A DNA stretch of 64,000 nucleotides from Globisporangium splendens (GCA_006386115.1 VFIW01000005.1:434001-498000); one strand, 5' to 3'; shown: positions 22,931-35,447, numbered from the stretch's first letter. Notes: generated by a model from the letters alone, not told the origin. Translations and numbers: made by a program.

Positions 22931-23969
22931 TGAAAATAGTGCTGCGTGCGACAAGAATCCACTTGCAGCATGACTCACCCTCTGGGAAAGGGTGCACAAA
23001 ATGGGTTACTCGCCCAGGACCAGTCGTTTCGGTCCGTACCGTAAAAAAATCGAACATTAGTAAGGGAGAGCTCGCATGCCTCACTTTTCAACGCAAAAGA
23101 GCCGCAGCAAAGGCAAACGAGACACCACAACGATAATTTCGTTCCCTCCAGCCCCCTTTTTTTTTCAGGCACCAAGTGTAATGGTGTGGGGTCGCCCTTT
23201 CCTCTGCTCTTCGTCTAATCTCCTTCCGCCGCATCCACTCGGTGAAAATCTAACTCTCGCCTTTCCGTCACATCCCCATCGAGTCCCACTCGCCTTTTCT
23301 GCTTCTGCCACATTGCTTCCTTCTGTCCAACTCTGCAGGGGTTGACAAAACAACTCGGCGGCCCACATGCAACGATTCCGTTGTGCAGCATCCTGTGAAA
23401 TGCATGGAGGCAGGCAGGCAGGCAGCGCGAGTCATTCCGCTACGTCAACTCCATACATACATCTGACCTTGCTTTCGAAAATCAAACCAATAACACTGCA
23501 GAAGCGCGAAATGGAGATGATCTGTGGATCGCCAATGAATCACCAAAAATCGAGCCACCGATCTTTCCTTGATACGTGCCGTTCCCGTCTTTTTTCGCGC
23601 CTTCAAGGCTCCCATCCTCCTCCCTTCTTGTCGGCCACGTCAAACTCGTAAGCGAAGGAGCGAGGAGCAGCATCCGATCCTCTCGGTTCCTGACTTGCGG
23701 TGCTTGGCTTCAGCTGCGCGTTTGGCGAGAGGAATCATCCAAAGGAACAAGGAAGGGGGCATGGATCTCGTTGAGCTCCTGTGCCTGAGTGCATCCACCG
23801 CGTTGCCAGCTGACACTCAGGATCTGCACATAAGAACCAGCTGATTGGCTGATATCCAGGAAGGTGGGTTACACCTGGTTTTCATGCAGGCTGAACCTTG
23901 TTTTGATATTTACAACCCAGCAATTTACTGCATACGAAAGAGATACAAGGCCAATACTAAACTGATTTG
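22931..23969. other. intergenic region
   Basis: Short frames only. It includes a T-rich run near 23158-23167 and GC-poor sequence upstream of the ODR4-like gene. A small minus-strand frame (23084-22869) could be a 5' exon of the preceding gene. Confidence 0.35.
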
Positions 23970-25908
23970 ATGTCCACAGACAAGGGAGCAAGCATGAGCC
24001 GCACGCGCAAGACCGCGCTGGATGACGCGCTGAGCGGGTACTGGCGGCAAGCCGTGAGCGCGCGCCGGCGCTTTGAGCTGGGGCTCATCATCGGTCAGAT
24101 CGCCACGAGCTCAGTGGCGGCGGACGCGCTGCTCACGGCGGTCCCAGTCCCGGCGGAGTCGGGTACGTTATTGCAAAAAAGAAAAAAAGCGTGAAGCGAA
24201 TGAGAGATCCATACGGAATTCTGACTGGTAAAATGGCTTTGTATGTGCACTGCTCTTTGTGGTATACGCAGATAGCGAGGAGGTGCAGCAGTTTGAAGAT
24301 ATTTCGAGTGACTGGGTGCAGGAATACGCCAAGCAGGTGTGTTTGTACCCCTCATGCAAGCTCGTGCATGCAAAGAGCTAATACTATCCGCTTCCCCCTT
24401 TGTATCGTTAGATCGACCATCTGCTGCCGGGAGGCATCAGCATCATCGGTCTCTACGTTCTCTCTGCGGATCCATCTCGCTCCGTGTTCGATCAGGCGTC
24501 GTTCTACCTGCGCGCGGTTGCAGAAGCGCTGACGTTGCCTGAGGAGTTTGAAACCATTGTCGGCGGGGCACAACAGCAGCCGTCGGTCCATTACGTCGTG
24601 CACATTTGCCCAAACTCCAGCAAGACGAGCGCCAAGAGCATCGTCGACATCCTCGATGCAACCAAGGTAAGCAATAAAAGCAAACGCATCAAGAAACCTC
24701 TGCATTATAGTGAACTTATTGCATCGCACCTGTGTTGCTTTGTCTCAGTCGGATGCGAGCCCCGTGGATCTCAAGAGCGTGCCATCCACATCCTTTAAGC
24801 TCAAACCATTCGCGGCGTCAGTCGCATTCAATGAACCGATCGCGTTCTTCCCATCATCATCGTCGTCAGAGGATTCCTCGGCGGTCGAGACCGTCATGGA
24901 CGAGGTGCAGCAGCAACTGCAGCCGCTGGCGCAGCGCGTCTACGACGCCGTCGGGATCGTGAAAAAGGCGCAATTCTCGTCTACCAGCAGTGAGAACAGC
25001 GACACTGTCATTCAGTTTCTCACGCCAGCAGCAACCGCGGAAGCTCCACGGACATTCGAAGGGGTACGCTCACATGACCATTTTTCCTGGCCAAACTGGC
25101 TGACTCACACTTGTTTATGCGGCATTCTCGTTCTCAATTAACCAAAAAAGACGCGCGAGGGACGTTTTTCTGGTGCGGTCAGCTGCCTCGCGCTCGTTTT
25201 ACAAGAGGTGCGTAGCATGATGGCGCCGTGTCTTTGCGGGCAATGCACGCATGCAGGCTTTTGGCTATGGAGATGGCTACGCTCCCACACGCGCGCATGC
25301 ACCCATCCTCCCTCCCTGTCTCCACCGCTGACTGACTGACTGACTGACTGCATGCCATGCGTTCTTGCTAGGGATCACCGAATGCCACTGCAACGCATGA
25401 AGCCGCGATCGCGTTTCTCAAGCGCGATTTCGTGAAATCGCTGCTGGTCCGTGCCGAAATGATCTGCGAGAAGTGGGCCGATGACGCTGGGACTCTCTCA
25501 GACGCTCCGTTCGTGTTCCGAGATGGCGGCGCGGTCCCGTTCCCAAAGCGAGGCCGCATCCCGTGGCGAACTAGTTTAGGCGACTGCGTGCATTTCCCCG
25601 CGCTTTTGTATGTTTTACAAGAGGAAAGCGCCAATGAAGCAGTGCAGAATGCGCTCGAGATCCTCGGCGGCGTCCATGAGGCTGGTGGCGAGACTAGCGT
25701 CGCGTTCTTGGAGTCGGACTCCCAGCAACAGCAGCAGCAACAGCAGCAGAAGAAGAAGATCCCCAGCAATGCGGATAGCAGCCATTCCCACAAGCAATCT
25801 GCTGCAACGACGACAACAAATGGAGTTCTGAAGCTCGCTGTGCCTATTGTGCTGGTCGTGTTGCTGGCCATTTTGGTGCAACTGCTAATGGCCAAAGCCG
25901 AGAAATAA
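23970..25908 (+). CDS. ODR4: ODR4-like membrane protein, six exons
   Basis: Exons 23970-24162, 24272-24336, 24412-24666, 24749-25063, 25151-25207 and 25372-25908 join in perfect phase to 473 residues. ODR-4 family proteins are tail-anchored ER/Golgi proteins; in the worm ODR-4 is needed for odorant-receptor trafficking. The family order is visible: an N-terminal LGLIIGQ strand, the LLPGGISIIGLYVLS segment, HYVVHICPNS, the Arg-Gly-containing TREGRFSGAVSCLALVLQE, then the LKRDFVKSLLVRAEM helix. A nine-Gln run plus KKK precedes the C-terminal transmembrane helix (about 445-468), which ends in a short basic tail. Donors include GTACGT and GTACGC. The family call rests on overall pattern. Confidence 0.72.
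25327..25352. repeat. (ACTG)n microsatellite in an ODR4 intron
   Basis: About six ACTG units within the intron before the last exon of the ODR4-like gene. Confidence 0.85.
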
Positions 25909-26075
25909 GGAATGGAACGCATTGGCAATTTCAGTCATAAAGGCACTGTTTGTTGATTTCATAATTACACGCTGTGGGTCTTAATTTTACACTCGTCTTA
26001 CTTTACTATTCGCGCACATGGATGCCATTCTTCTATGGGGAGGTTTCTATGATACTATGAGGACTATTTTACCGT

Positions 26076-26738
26076 TTAATACAGGGCACTGAACGCCCAC
26101 TCGACGTTGCTCGCGTCGAGGATGCGCGATTCCAGACCAAAGTCCGCGAACGTGTGTGCGCGCGCGTCATGGAGCTCGTTCGTCGCTGCGGTTTCAGGCT
26201 CGCTTTCGGCTTCGACAGGTTCTTGCGCTTCAACTTGTGGCTCGCACTCAGGTTCTTGCACAGTCGCGGCCACCACTTGCTCGGTCTCCTCGACTTCCTG
26301 CTGCTGCTGCTGCCGCTGCTCGACGGCACTCTTCATGGCGCGGATCGTGCGGTTGACCTTGTGCAGGTACGCGGCGTTGGACTTGCAGTCGACCGAGCAG
26401 AAGCCCGCGTGGCGACTGAGCGTCTTCAAATAAATAAGGTTGCAGTTGTTGCACTTTTCGCGCTTCTTGTCCCAGTGCGCGATGCGGCTGCTGCTGGGAC
26501 TGCTCGGCTTTTGTTGTTGTTGTTGCTGTTGCTGCTGGAGTTGCTGCAGGCGGTGCTCTTGCTGCTGCAACTGATACGAGCCCGACGTCAGCTCCACTAT
26601 CATGTGCTGCTTATTAGACGCCGCGGCAGAAGTCGGCGCGCCGCTGGAGCGCTTGGAGAGCAGGATCTCGGGCTCGGCGTGCGCCGGCGACATGTCGAAG
26701 GCGATGCTCTTCATGAGACCACGGAACCACGCGTCCAT
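26076..26738 (-). CDS. FCS-type zinc-finger protein with polyglutamine
   Basis: Single exon, 220 residues, starting MDAWFRGLMKSIAFDMSP. A compact zinc-binding motif lies at about 93-115: CNNC, then GFCSVDC. This is like the FCS/FLZ zinc fingers that bind RNA or partner kinases, and it is followed by a basic helix (HKVNRTIRAMKSA). A nine-Gln tract at about 68-76 and a second near 145 flank it, and the C terminus is acidic (EPECEPQ...). No known full-length homologue is recalled; probably an oomycete-specific regulator. The FCS pattern is seen directly, the function is not known. Confidence 0.62.
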   Translation of the reverse strand: MDAWFRGLMKSIAFDMSPAHAEPEILLSKRSSGAPTSAAASNKQHMIVELTSGSYQLQQQEHRLQQLQQQQQQQQQKPSSPSSSRIAHWDKKREKCNNCNLIYLKTLSRHAGFCSVDCKSNAAYLHKVNRTIRAMKSAVEQRQQQQQEVEETEQVVAATVQEPECEPQVEAQEPVEAESEPETAATNELHDARAHTFADFGLESRILDASNVEWAFSALY

Positions 26739-27244
26739 TTTTAACTAGTTGGCAGAGTTGGCTCGGGAGGTGGGCGCTTGCGGTCGGGGACGCAGATTGC
26801 GGAATGAGTCTCTGGGGACGCGGCGGTCCATGCTGCCTGCAAAAGGAAACTCGCACTTGCTCTGTAGTATCGACAGTCTTGTCTGCCGATGACCGCGGCT
26901 CTGTACGCTGTTCCCCTATCTGCTTGGACGAAGAAGGGGATGCTCCCATCACCCTTTTATAAGGAAAAAAAAACAAGGAGCAAAACTGTCCCAATCCTGG
27001 TTGATAAGGTGATAAAAAAATAAAAAGGGAGCCGGTACGTAAAAATGACCCGTGGAAATGCATGCATGGACAAGGGACGAACGCATTAGATATGCGAGGG
27101 TTTGACCCATCACCGTTTGGTGTCGTCGGCTCGTCTGCTGATTTGCTCAAGTCGGATGAAAAAAAGTGCTTTATTTTGCACAGTAGAGACGGAGCCATTT
27201 TGGTGAGTTGTGCTAAATAGTCACAGATGGTTTTGTTTTTCATC

Positions 27245-27370
27245 AGCATGGGATATGAATTTCTTTTTTATTGCTGTGTAAGCATGGGATATGAACGTAT
27301 CCGATTTGAATGTGTGCTTGCATTATTCCCTTTTCTTTGATGCTTTCTGCCTATGTATGCATGGGATATG
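27245..27370. repeat. three copies of GCATGGGATATG
   Basis: The 12-mer occurs at about 27246, 27282 and 27359, embedded in T-rich spacers (TTCTTTTTTATTGCTGTG and similar), so the copies look like decayed tandem units. Confidence 0.7.
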
Positions 27371-28138
27371 CAGTGAATGCCTGCTATCTGTTTTTCTTTT
27401 TGCCTGTGCAAGCATGAGTTCGGCTCACTGAGAAGTGGCTTGACAAAGAAGGCTTTTGTGACGCAGTTGCTGCTGCTTATTACAAGACTCTTCGTTTGGC
27501 AAAAGCTTTCATAAGAAAACATCAAAACACACAATCGCGCCAACAGGAAGCAAAAGAGCAATCTTTATCGATTGCGCAGATATGCAAATTCACGGCAAAC
27601 GACCGAGTCTCTCCCGACATGGAATCCATTGTATCGCAAGCCGTTGAACCGGATATGGACTTGAGTTTGACCATCTGGGTCGCCTGTCAGACAATGGCGA
27701 CTTCATAAATCCGCTAGGAGCCTGACGTGTTGGCTTCTCATTCGCAATCCTTTTTTGAGTTATCTTTGCATTTGTGTTTATATGACAACGGCTAAGAGCT
27801 CGAGGCAGTATGTGGATAGTTCGTCGGCTGTTATTTTTGAGCGAGGACAGCAGTCGCTTATGGACGACACGAACAGTCTGTTTTTATTTTTAAAAAATGG
27901 TCATGCATTATTTGGCATTTTGCCCCATCAGAGCCTCACGTGCGTCAGACAAGCTGTCGTATCCCATAAACAATAATAAAAGCAAAACCGTCTAGCTGCT
28001 TGAGAGCCTGACGAATGAGAGGCTGCATGCAAAATCGGCAGTTGGCGAGCCATCACTCTTTGGCGTCAATGAGACTGACACGAGTCTATTTATATACTTG
28101 AGAATACCGATGCTTGTTCTTCTGCAACGAACTCCGCT

Positions 28139-28182
28139 CATACTCCAGCATAAAACCTGGCATGCTCCAGCATATAACCTGG
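28139..28182. repeat. 22-base tandem duplication
   Basis: Two adjacent copies of CAT(A/G)CTCCAGCATA(A/T)AACCTGG, 20 of 22 positions identical, followed by a partial inverted GGAGTT. Confidence 0.8.
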
Positions 28183-31153
28183 AGTTCCTGCTTGCACATG
28201 CCTATTGGCATTTCCAACCTGGCGTCTTGTATGCTTGACGCAAATGAGACTCACACATCTGAGTATTCAGCCACTGCCACGCTCCTTTTATGCGCATTTG
28301 TGTGTAGCCGACAAAGACGAACCCAGCAGCGCAGCACAACGCCGAGCCATTTGCTGCTGTGGCTCGTCTGATTGTGTCTTTATCTGCGCCACAATATGAC
28401 CCACAAACACGCTGTGTTTGGCGTCGCGCACGAAAAAAAGGACCAAAAGAGCTGGCACGAGGGCTGCGGGTGGCTGGCATTGCCAGAATACCACACCAGT
28501 CATCGACAATCCACAACTGCACAATTCACAACAACAACTTCATATTCGTGTGGCTTTGGCTCGGGAGCGCAGCCGACGATGGGGAGGGAACACGCACCGA
28601 TGAAGCTGAAAAATGGCCAAATCCTGAGTGCGCTTGGCGTGGTGCTGCCCGTCCCCATCGCCATCTCACTATCCATCGCAAATCCACCCGTTCGGAAGCC
28701 ATGTCGGAGTTTGCTTGTGTGTCGATTCACTGTCCGCTCCGGCACTAAAACGTCAAAATTGCAGCACATCTCCTAGTTTTTTGCATTGAAGAAACCAAGG
28801 CGAGGGAGAGAGAGAGAGTATGGATATGAAGACATCGCATAGCTGCTGTGACTGGATAACTATGCGATAAGTATGAATCAGGGGCGTCCTGGAGGGTTGC
28901 AGGACCATTCCAGCATGCATCAAGACAGATCCGCGTCTTGGTGGCGCCTCACAGATGTGGAAACCGCCGTTGACATACTCGCCGAGTGCCATGCATACAC
29001 GCTGTCTTTTCCGGGATCCAGTGGTGCGACAACCGAGGTTTTGGTGTTTTCGTGCCGCTCTTGCACCCACTTGTGTATCGCTGCGTGCGCGCGGTAAGCA
29101 GTCAGGTAAAATGTGCAACATCTTCAAATGCATACTATATAATTGCTAAATATCAGCCTAATATCAAACAGCGCTTCCTCCAACAATACAACCCCTCTTT
29201 AACGAGACACATGACAGGAGCCAATGTGTTCCAGTTGCATCCTCAAGCGTCAGTGATGGGGTTCATTGTGCTTTTGTGATCTGGACATGATCCGAATTGC
29301 CAGCCACAGTGTGTTTGCTTCATACACTGGAGGAAAATAAAAACATTCAACAGCAGCCGATAGTGTGTTGTGTCGATCGCCATCTGCTGGTAAGGCTGTA
29401 GAGGCAATCGTTATGAAGGCTGGCAACCATCGTTATGCACCGGAGACAATCCATGCGCACCAAACTGGATCTCGTGCGGCCATCATAAAACCGACATTGA
29501 AGCTGGCGCAGTACACTCGTTTATAAATGCAAATCTCGCAATCCACGTCTTCCATTCAGCCATCGTTGCAAGCGAACGAACGAATCAAGTTGGCTGGCAG
29601 ACCGCGTCCATTATGTTTTCGAACGCTCCTCAGCACAACAAAATGCGCAGCATGCATGCGCCTCTTGCATGACCTCTGTCGTTAAAAAGTGCGGTTGTTG
29701 TGTGGCCGCGTTCAGCATTAAGTTGGCACCTTCTGATCCGACTCGCTATTTCGTAAAACAAACAACAACGACAACATGTGAATGAGTGCATGCGTGGGCT
29801 CGTAAGACGCGTCACTTGTGCAGTTAACCAAATCTGCAGACGACAAAGTGGCAACCATTTGCAACGCTGCCTGCTGATAGAGTTGGACCCGTTGTCGGGT
29901 CTTCCCAGCTGGAGTCTCGATTACAGCTGGTGCCATCGCTCTTATCAGCTCAGACACCCGCACATGTAAAATGGCAAATCCGAGGTTGCGCTCTGTTTGG
30001 GAAGGTTACGCTCTATATCGTTGTGCACAGAACCATACCATGGTAAATGCCATGCGATGACGATCGAAAGCGAGGACGAAACGTTGCGCTGCATACTAAA
30101 AACAACGTATTCCGCTTTAAATTCCGAGCAGTTTGGTGCTGTTTTTTTGCCAGGCAGGCTGGATTGTTCATCTTGTCGAGACAACTCCACATTTGCGCAG
30201 GTTGTCCTGAGTTGGCGTGCTGGTTTTTGTTCATCTTTGCAATTCTTCATGCTCCGTTTCATTTATGTGCAGCCGTGTTGCCCTTTTCCGTGAAGCTTCC
30301 AGTCCATATGCTCGACACAAAGACGAGGTGGAGCGCGCAGTTGCGTGCATGCAGGATGCGTTGATGCAATACTATGGGACCGCTCGCTTGCTCTGTGGTA
30401 AGCCAAGTGTCCAGTGGCAAGCGAGAGAAATGAGACGCCGTCCTGGCTGCTTTGCCAAAGCCGCCGTGAAGAAAAAGCAGTCACCCGGGGTGGCTACTTG
30501 CACACAGCCTTTCGCTGAGAACAAGGAACGACGGACGAAAGGAAGAGAAAGCAGCCACTTGCTTCACTCTCAGAAATCGCCACGTGGACTGGAACTGGCA
30601 GAAAAGGACCACTTCAGCAGCATGCTCTGAGAACACGATGTGCCGACGAGGGCTGCAGCGAGATGCATACGCGTGGCAGGTTTGGCTGATGCAAGCAAAG
30701 AAGAGTGCCTTGTTTCTTGCTTAAACCAGGGTTACCACGAGCCTGCAACCTAGGAAACTTGTAGATGAACACCAGTCCACTCCACTGCAAGTGCAACGAT
30801 GTTTCGGGTTGGCAACTTCTACAGGTCTCACAATGCTGCCTGCAATTGGGACTTGCACGAGTGTTGCACATATCTGTACAGTAAATGCACTGACTAAATG
30901 CAGACGACTCCATCCTGTTGAGAGCGGTTCGCAGTGTCGCGCGCATTGACGCCTCTTCTCCACGTTCCTCATCGTTTCCAGCTTCTGGAGACAAGTGCAC
31001 AGCATATCAGGATGCATGCACCAACAGAAGAGAACATCGTGTTTGCTTTTTCGTTTTGTTTGTGAAAACTCTCTCGACATCTCCAAGTCAACACTCGCAA
31101 AATGCTCGCAGCGTTCTCGTCTTGTTCTTCCCAGCGACTGACAAACAATTTTG

Positions 31154-31176
31154 GACAGACAGACAGACAGACAGAC
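31154..31176. repeat. (GACA)n microsatellite
   Basis: Between five and six GACA units in the gene-poor region. Confidence 0.85.
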
Positions 31177-33077
31177 GTTCCATTCCCCCCTCTCACCGCG
31201 CCATGTCAGTGCAAATGGATACACATGCTGCATCCGAGAAGCTCTTCGAGCGAGAGGGACTTGGCCACGTCCCAGCCAATTATTTCAAAATGGAGAGTGC
31301 AACTTCACGACACCACAACGCCTCATTTGGACAAATGGCTTCACGCCCCCTCTCGCTTTGACCACCAAGCGCGTCCTGATTTTCTTTTGCGCGGAGACAT
31401 GAGGGAGATGGAGTGCAGTGCATCCATTTGTCTCCAAGGAACTCTCTCTCGTTAAAAGTACAAATTAAGTGGCGCTTTCCCCTGCGAAATGGTCATCGAG
31501 ATGGTCTTCCATCATTAACTCAAGGTCCCTTCAAGAGAGAGAGAGAGGGCCAACTTGCGGATCCTCCATCCATTATCGTTTGAGAATCTTCTTATGAATT
31601 AGCAGCATCTCCTTGGACATCACAACCATTTTGCTCTTGAAAAGACGACATGCAACAGCAAACGGTGCGACATGCACGCAGCGCTCAGAAGCACAGTCAC
31701 TGTGTTGTAGTGGATCTATCCTGTTGCAGACATGCTTGCTTGCCGTGATAAATGCTGAAATGCCAGATATCCATCTCATTTTGGATTAATAGGAACAAAG
31801 AGCGCATATGACTGATAAAGACGGAGGTTTTGTCTCATGTTGGCTTGTTGCCACCTGGTGAAGCGTCAAGCGCGTAGAGGACGAGCCACACGGCCATCTG
31901 GGGATCTGGGAGTGATGACTGGTCGGCGTTGGCTGCTGGTCCTTGAGCGACGAACTGGCTGGCTGGCCAGCGTCAAACAATGATTCCTTTTTGGCTCTTG
32001 GTGTTTCGCTAATGCGGCGTGAATGACAGCAGCAACACGCAGTGAAGCGTAAAGGCAGAAAGACGGGCTTTTGTATATGCGAGCCATGTGGCGGAATCGC
32101 TGGGTCGCAATGCACCACTTCACTCTGCTGCTGATACGCATGTTGATTTGACATACGCCAGTCAGCTTGCATTACAACACTTGCGTGCGAACGTGCCGCG
32201 ACAGTGGCGACACTCCGTTATGGACGCGAATGAGATTGAGAGAATCGGAAGGTGCTGCTGCTGTCCTGATTGCTCCGCAACTGCACCTCAAGCATTTCCG
32301 CTGGCGTCAGCGCTCTGCAATTGCTGCATGCACAACAGCAAAAGCACCCAGCAAATGAAAACAGCACAAAAGAAAGGGACGCAGGTTGCACGAACGTTGC
32401 GCTTGGACAATCGATACCTTCGGTCCACCTCAAAGTTGAAGTGGGCGACTGATCTCGGATGAGACTGTGACCAAAACGTGTGGAGGTCAAGCACCCAGCA
32501 TCATCAATGCTGCAAAACGAAAACAAAAAAGCTCAACCGCGTATCTGCGCGTTCTGTGTGTTTATCTCGTCCATCCAACGGCTTCCGTATCTGCATGATT
32601 CCCTGTGCTGTTCTTGCTGGTGTCTTCTACCTCCTACCCCATTGGATCTGCATGGCCAACCCATCGCACAGAACCAAACTCGCATCAGGAACGAGAAAGG
32701 GTTTTGTCTTTTGTGTTTTTCTCTGTCACCAAAAAGTCGTGCTTTGCCAAGATACACCACCCAAAATGCATTGTATAAAACGACCAAAAACAGATACCGC
32801 GTTCGTTGGTCGCGATAACTCGGAACGCCCATACCGTTGACACCTTTTTTGCTGTTTCTTCGTCATGTTCATTTGTTGTTGTTGTGTTCTTCTTCAAGCA
32901 CCGGCCTCTTTTTTCTCGCTGTTTCTTCTTGGTCGTCTTCTTGTCACCACCGTTCGCTTCTCTGTTTCTTCGTTGCTGTTTCTTGCGTTTTCAGTCGTCC
33001 TTGATTACTGCCTCGTCACCATCTCGTTCTTGCCCATAATATTGATTTCATACCGATAGCGTTCATCCTTGTGAGGC

Positions 33078-34354
33078 TTAAACCGTTGGCAAGGTCGAAG
33101 GTCCTGGAGGAGCCATGTCGCCCGCGCCAGAATCGTCGCCGAACTGACCCTTTTCCTTCTTGTGCTGCACTTTCAAACGCTTGCGGCCGACTTGGAAGCC
33201 ATTCATACCGGCGATAGCGGCATCTGCTGATGGAGCATTGTCGTAGCTCACGAAACCTAGAGTAACGAGGCAAGGTTGCAGCAGCGACTTGTCAGCGAAC
33301 AACAATCTCTACTGCGACGACAATAAGGTTAATGAAATACTGCTCGTACCAAACCCACGACTTCTTCCGGTTTCCTTCTCCACCATAATGCGGGCGCTAA
33401 TCACGTTACCGAAAGTAGCGAAGTAATTGAAGAGATCCTGGTTAGTCATGTCGTTTGGGATATGAAACACAAACAGATTGCATCCAGGTGGTCCTGTGTT
33501 GCAACAAAGGAAAATAGAGAAATGCATCACGCACAAAATGCAATGTGCAAGAAACGCATTGCAGTACTTAGTTCGTGTATGCAACATATAGGAGATGCAA
33601 GGACAAAACGCCTTACCTTGTCCGCTTTCCGTGGTTTGGATCGGAGGACCAGGACCAGCCACTTGTGGAGCGTAACCTGCGCAAACACATGCAAGACACA
33701 ACAATTAGACTACATCTCTCGAAGCAAGCCTCATGAGTGTCAACAGTCCACTTACCGTAAGGTTGCGCGTATGGGTACATGTAACCAGCGCCGCTGTACG
33801 GGTTTGGATACGCCATCGGTTGACCGTAAGCTTGAGGGTATTGTCCGTATGCAGCAGCGCCTGAACGAACCGAATTAATACATAAACCAAGCTTGATACA
33901 AGACACATGCATCAAATGCACACCATACTGAAATACACTCACCTTGTTGACCTTGCGCTGGCGCCTGCTGGGCTTGCTGGAAGCCACCAGCGGCAGCACC
34001 GGCACCAGCTTGAGCCGCACCGCCCGCGCGAGGAATTTCAGCTTGAGGGGCCGAGAATTCAGCAGGACTGCACGAACACATCGTATTAGAAAGACCCATT
34101 CGCATTGCGGAAAGGATACACATAATCGCACAATGGATTCGTTGTGTCTCTGTGCAGCTCTTCGCTAACGCAGATTGACGAACCCAACAGCAAGATACAA
34201 AAGCTAAAAGAGAAAGAACATACCGTTCCCAGGTGGATTCGCCGGTCACACCGTTGTAGTAGTATTTGCGACCGTTCGGCGCGCTGTGCTCCGACCATTG
34301 CGAGCCGAGAGCCGCCGCGCCGTCGGCAACTTGAACATCCACTTGATCAGCCAT
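33078..34354 (-). CDS. WW- and RRM-domain RNA-binding protein (CELF/Bruno-like RRM), six exons
   Basis: Exons 34354-34224, 34067-33943, 33860-33756, 33676-33617, 33493-33350 and 33256-33078 join in phase to 247 residues. Residues about 18-45 form a WW domain ([26 protein letters not shown]). A Gln/Ala/Gly- and then Tyr/Pro-rich low-complexity linker follows ([19 protein letters not shown]). Residues about 150-235 form one RRM with RNP2 LFVFHI and RNP1 RGFGFVSY, most like the third RRM of CELF/Bruno proteins ([27 protein letters not shown]). Likely a nuclear or cytoplasmic splicing/mRNA-stability factor that recruits Pro-rich partners through the WW domain. The Tyr-rich linker suggests condensate behaviour (inference). 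Ends TAA. Confidence 0.85.
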
Positions 34355-34460
34355 TGTTGGAGGTCCCTTTCACGTGGGGATGGATGGACGGAGTGTGCAC
34401 ACACAAAATGAAGATATCCAAATGCAGACACACACAGACGAGGGCCCGGGGCGGTCGTCA

Positions 34461-34476
34461 AATACAGGGAATGAGG
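34461..34476 (-). promoter_or_regulatory. weak Inr/FPR-like core promoter of the WW-RRM gene
   Basis: On the minus strand CCTCATTCCCTGTATT resembles the oomycete consensus GCTCATTYYNCAWTTT with several mismatches in the FPR half. It is about 110 bases upstream of the start codon at 34354. Confidence 0.3.
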
Positions 34477-34603
34477 AGGAGAAAGAGCGCAAGAACGGGT
34501 CGAGAGGCGGCGTCTTTGCTGCCTGCCTGCCACCACCGCTTTTCCGCTTGAAATCCGAGTTTCCGACCGAAATTGGGAGGGGGAGAGCGCGGCAAGAGCG
34601 AGC

Positions 34604-34629
34604 GAGAGAGAGAGAGAGAGAGAGAGAGG
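34604..34629. repeat. (GA)n microsatellite
   Basis: About 13 GA units, upstream of the WW-RRM gene. Confidence 0.9.
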
Positions 34630-35240
34630 GGCGCGAACCTCAAGATCGGTTCGGGACCGTCGCGAGTGGATCTTTTGGCATCGAACCGGTTCAGATGTGA
34701 GTGAACGGTTCAGAAGAGTGAACCGGTTGGAATCTGATGGCATTTAGTCTCAGTCGGATCTGATCTGACTGATGATGGTTTACTTCATATTGGTACTTCA
34801 GATGACACTTTTGAAAGGGGCAAAACGATCTTCGAACGTTGCTGTACTGACGAGCGTCTCCAAAATTGACATTTCGAAGGATCCAATATTTCGATGCTCA
34901 ACTGGTGCGTTACTTTTGGAATAGAGAATGCCTCATGATATCTGTCTGAAATGCGCATCAATCACGTATTTATTCCCTCGATATCGTCACGAGTGACGTA
35001 AAAAAGCGCCGGCTTCAATGTGGGGTTTTATGATGGCGACTTGTGGCGGTCCAGACCACTTTTAGTGGCTTCCAGCTGCTCACACACATGCACGCAGAGC
35101 TCTCACACCAATTGCCACAACCGGCATGCTGCCGCGACTCTTCACGGACATCGCTCAAGTACCGATATTCCAACACATGCAGACATCACCTTTACACAGC
35201 ATTGACCCACACTTTTTCTCCTCATTGTCAAACTTGCGCG

Positions 35241-35447
35241 ATGGAGGACGAAGTGGCTCCAGAAGCTGACGAAGAGGATCTCAAGGATACGATTGTTCCT
35301 GAATCTGGTCGGAAGTTGACTGACGGAACAAGCGGGAGAACTCTGGTCGAAAGCGTCTACGAACTCAACTTTTACAAAGTGGACAGTGTTGGCGTTCAGC
35401 AAGGTGGCACCGCAAAAGATGCCAAGATACATTATTTTACATTTTGA
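35241..35447 (+). CDS. doubtful small acidic protein or gene fragment
   Basis: 68 codons from ATG (MEDEVAPEADEEDLKDT...) to TGA. The N terminus is acidic, followed by a mixed region LVESVYELNFYKVDSVGVQQ. Codon use is not clearly coding and no splice partner was found. It may be the 5' remnant of a mobile element or of a lost gene. No family recognised. Confidence 0.22.
   Translation: MEDEVAPEADEEDLKDTIVPESGRKLTDGTSGRTLVESVYELNFYKVDSVGVQQGGTAKDAKIHYFTF

Larger units (their letters stand above)
26739..33077. other. gene-poor region of 6.3 kb
   Basis: No frame longer than about 210 codons and none with family features. It contains short dispersed repeats (27245-27370, 28139-28182), microsatellites and many GCATG/TGCATG words. 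The first few hundred bases contain the 5' flank of the FCS gene. A 137-codon plus frame at 30217-30630 was considered and not accepted. Possible contents are decayed mobile elements or untranslated RNAs; neither can be shown. Confidence 0.5.

Noticed and set aside
22235..22933. 232-codon plus frame opposite the Ser/Cys-rich gene
   Set aside because: Contains a hydrophobic stretch but overlaps better-supported minus-strand exons and lacks family features.
26614..27249. 211-codon minus frame with an MGASPSSSKQ start inside it
   Set aside because: It overlaps the FCS zinc-finger gene in another frame. The MGASPSSSK part could look like a myristoylation site, but it is probably 5' UTR of the FCS gene.
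30217..30630. 137-codon plus frame in the gene-poor block
   Set aside because: Part of it (HKDEVERAVACMQDALMQYY) looks helical, but no start context, splice partner or family was found.
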